Positions 63,766 to 64,000 of a stretch of 64,000 nucleotides of DNA are shown one piece after another. The notes under the pieces were generated by a model. That model was not told the origin of the DNA. It saw nothing but the letters and a program-made list of their open reading frames with translations, and made no database searches. Source of the DNA: Salinisphaera sp. (GTDB taxonomy: Bacteria; Pseudomonadota; Gammaproteobacteria; Nevskiales; Salinisphaeraceae); the NCBI GenBank assembly GCA_027858915.1, contig JAQIBT010000085.1:42357-106356 (forward strand), given 5' to 3'. Both the position numbers and the translations under genes were made by a program. How positions within the stretch are numbered: position 1 is the first letter of the stretch; every line of letters starts with the position of its first letter.

Positions 63766-64000
63766 CTAGGCTGGCCGGTTGACGCGATCGGCCAGATGGC
63801 CCACGAGCTCGGTTTCGGCCATGTCCAGATAGTCGCGCATCATCTTGGCTGCCTCATGTCGCTGGTCATCGCGCAGCAGGACGACCAGCGCGATGTTGCG
63901 TTCTACGTAGTGGCTGTGGAAATCAGGGATGGCGGACATGGCATGGAACACCAATCGCATCTCGGCCAGCACCCGCTCCATGACATGCTCGAGCGTGCGG
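63766..64000 (-). CDS. GntR/FCD family regulator, N-terminus outside window
   Basis: An open frame enters from the right edge and stops at 63766. The 77 visible residues, including RTLEHVMERVLAEMRLVFHA, HSHYVERNIALVVLLRDDQR and HEAAKMMRDYLDMAETELV, are the last helices of an FCD ligand domain, with the histidine after the long helix. The DNA-binding domain is not in the window. It is convergent with the aldehyde dehydrogenase and may regulate it or a gene to the right. Confidence 0.7.
   Translation of the reverse strand, partial: RTLEHVMERVLAEMRLVFHAMSAIPDFHSHYVERNIALVVLLRDDQRHEAAKMMRDYLDMAETELVGHLADRVNRPA

Noticed and set aside
1..64000. CRISPR array, tRNA or rRNA genes
   Set aside because: No regularly spaced identical repeats and no tRNA- or rRNA-like sequence were seen.

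Overview
The window looks like a chromosomal segment of a GC-rich, probably marine or halophilic gammaproteobacterium. A Salinisphaera-like organism is my guess from gene content and protein style; it is not proven. Most of the segment is orderly core and catabolic genes in tight operons. From about 53 kb to 61 kb it becomes a decayed mobile-element zone. I saw no tRNA, rRNA or CRISPR array.

0-11 kb: housekeeping genes. These are a cut-off DUF2254 membrane protein, a macro-domain remnant, propionyl-CoA synthetase, an acetyltransferase, an alpha/beta hydrolase, a PAP2 phosphatase, queA, a cold-shock gene with a strong terminator, a 54-residue membrane protein, hslO, a short-chain dehydrogenase and a MATE exporter. 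11-22 kb: a purine catabolic regulon (guanine deaminase, purine permease, adenine deaminase, GntR/FCD regulator, xanthine dehydrogenase xdhABC). Matching TTGTCGACAA-type sites lie in front of guaD and between the regulator and xdhA, and XdhB carries an unusual internal tandem duplication.

22-33 kb: a cyanophycin operon (cphB, cphA, isoaspartyl dipeptidase) runs on into an ATP-grasp enzyme, a CocE/NonD-type hydrolase and an M20 peptidase. On the facing strand lies a gene that fuses an ectoine-synthase (EctC)-like cupin to a second copy of the same ATP-grasp enzyme. I know of no described pathway with this set, and it is the best candidate here for a new system.

33-45 kb: a B12 block. The methionine synthase is split into two genes with a DinJ/YafQ toxin-antitoxin pair sitting exactly between the halves. 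Divergent to it is a cobalamin riboswitch followed by btuB, btuR/cobO, btuC, btuD, cobC and btuF. Short palindromic repeats are scattered between these genes.

45-53 kb: a frameshifted BASS transporter, an M20 amidohydrolase with diaminopropionate ammonia-lyase and an Lrp regulator, a cupin, and a convergent methyltransferase/FAD-oxidoreductase pair that resembles the 10-methyl fatty acid genes tmsB/tmsA. 53-61 kb: a second DUF2254 gene, remnants of IS3, IS110, IS1595 and IS4 elements, PRC-barrel genes (one truncated by deletion), a DoxX-like protein, a secreted-protein gene cut by IS4, an AT-rich patch and a degenerate second btuF. 61-64 kb: a LysE exporter, a succinate-semialdehyde-type dehydrogenase with a terminator, and a GntR/FCD regulator cut by the window end.
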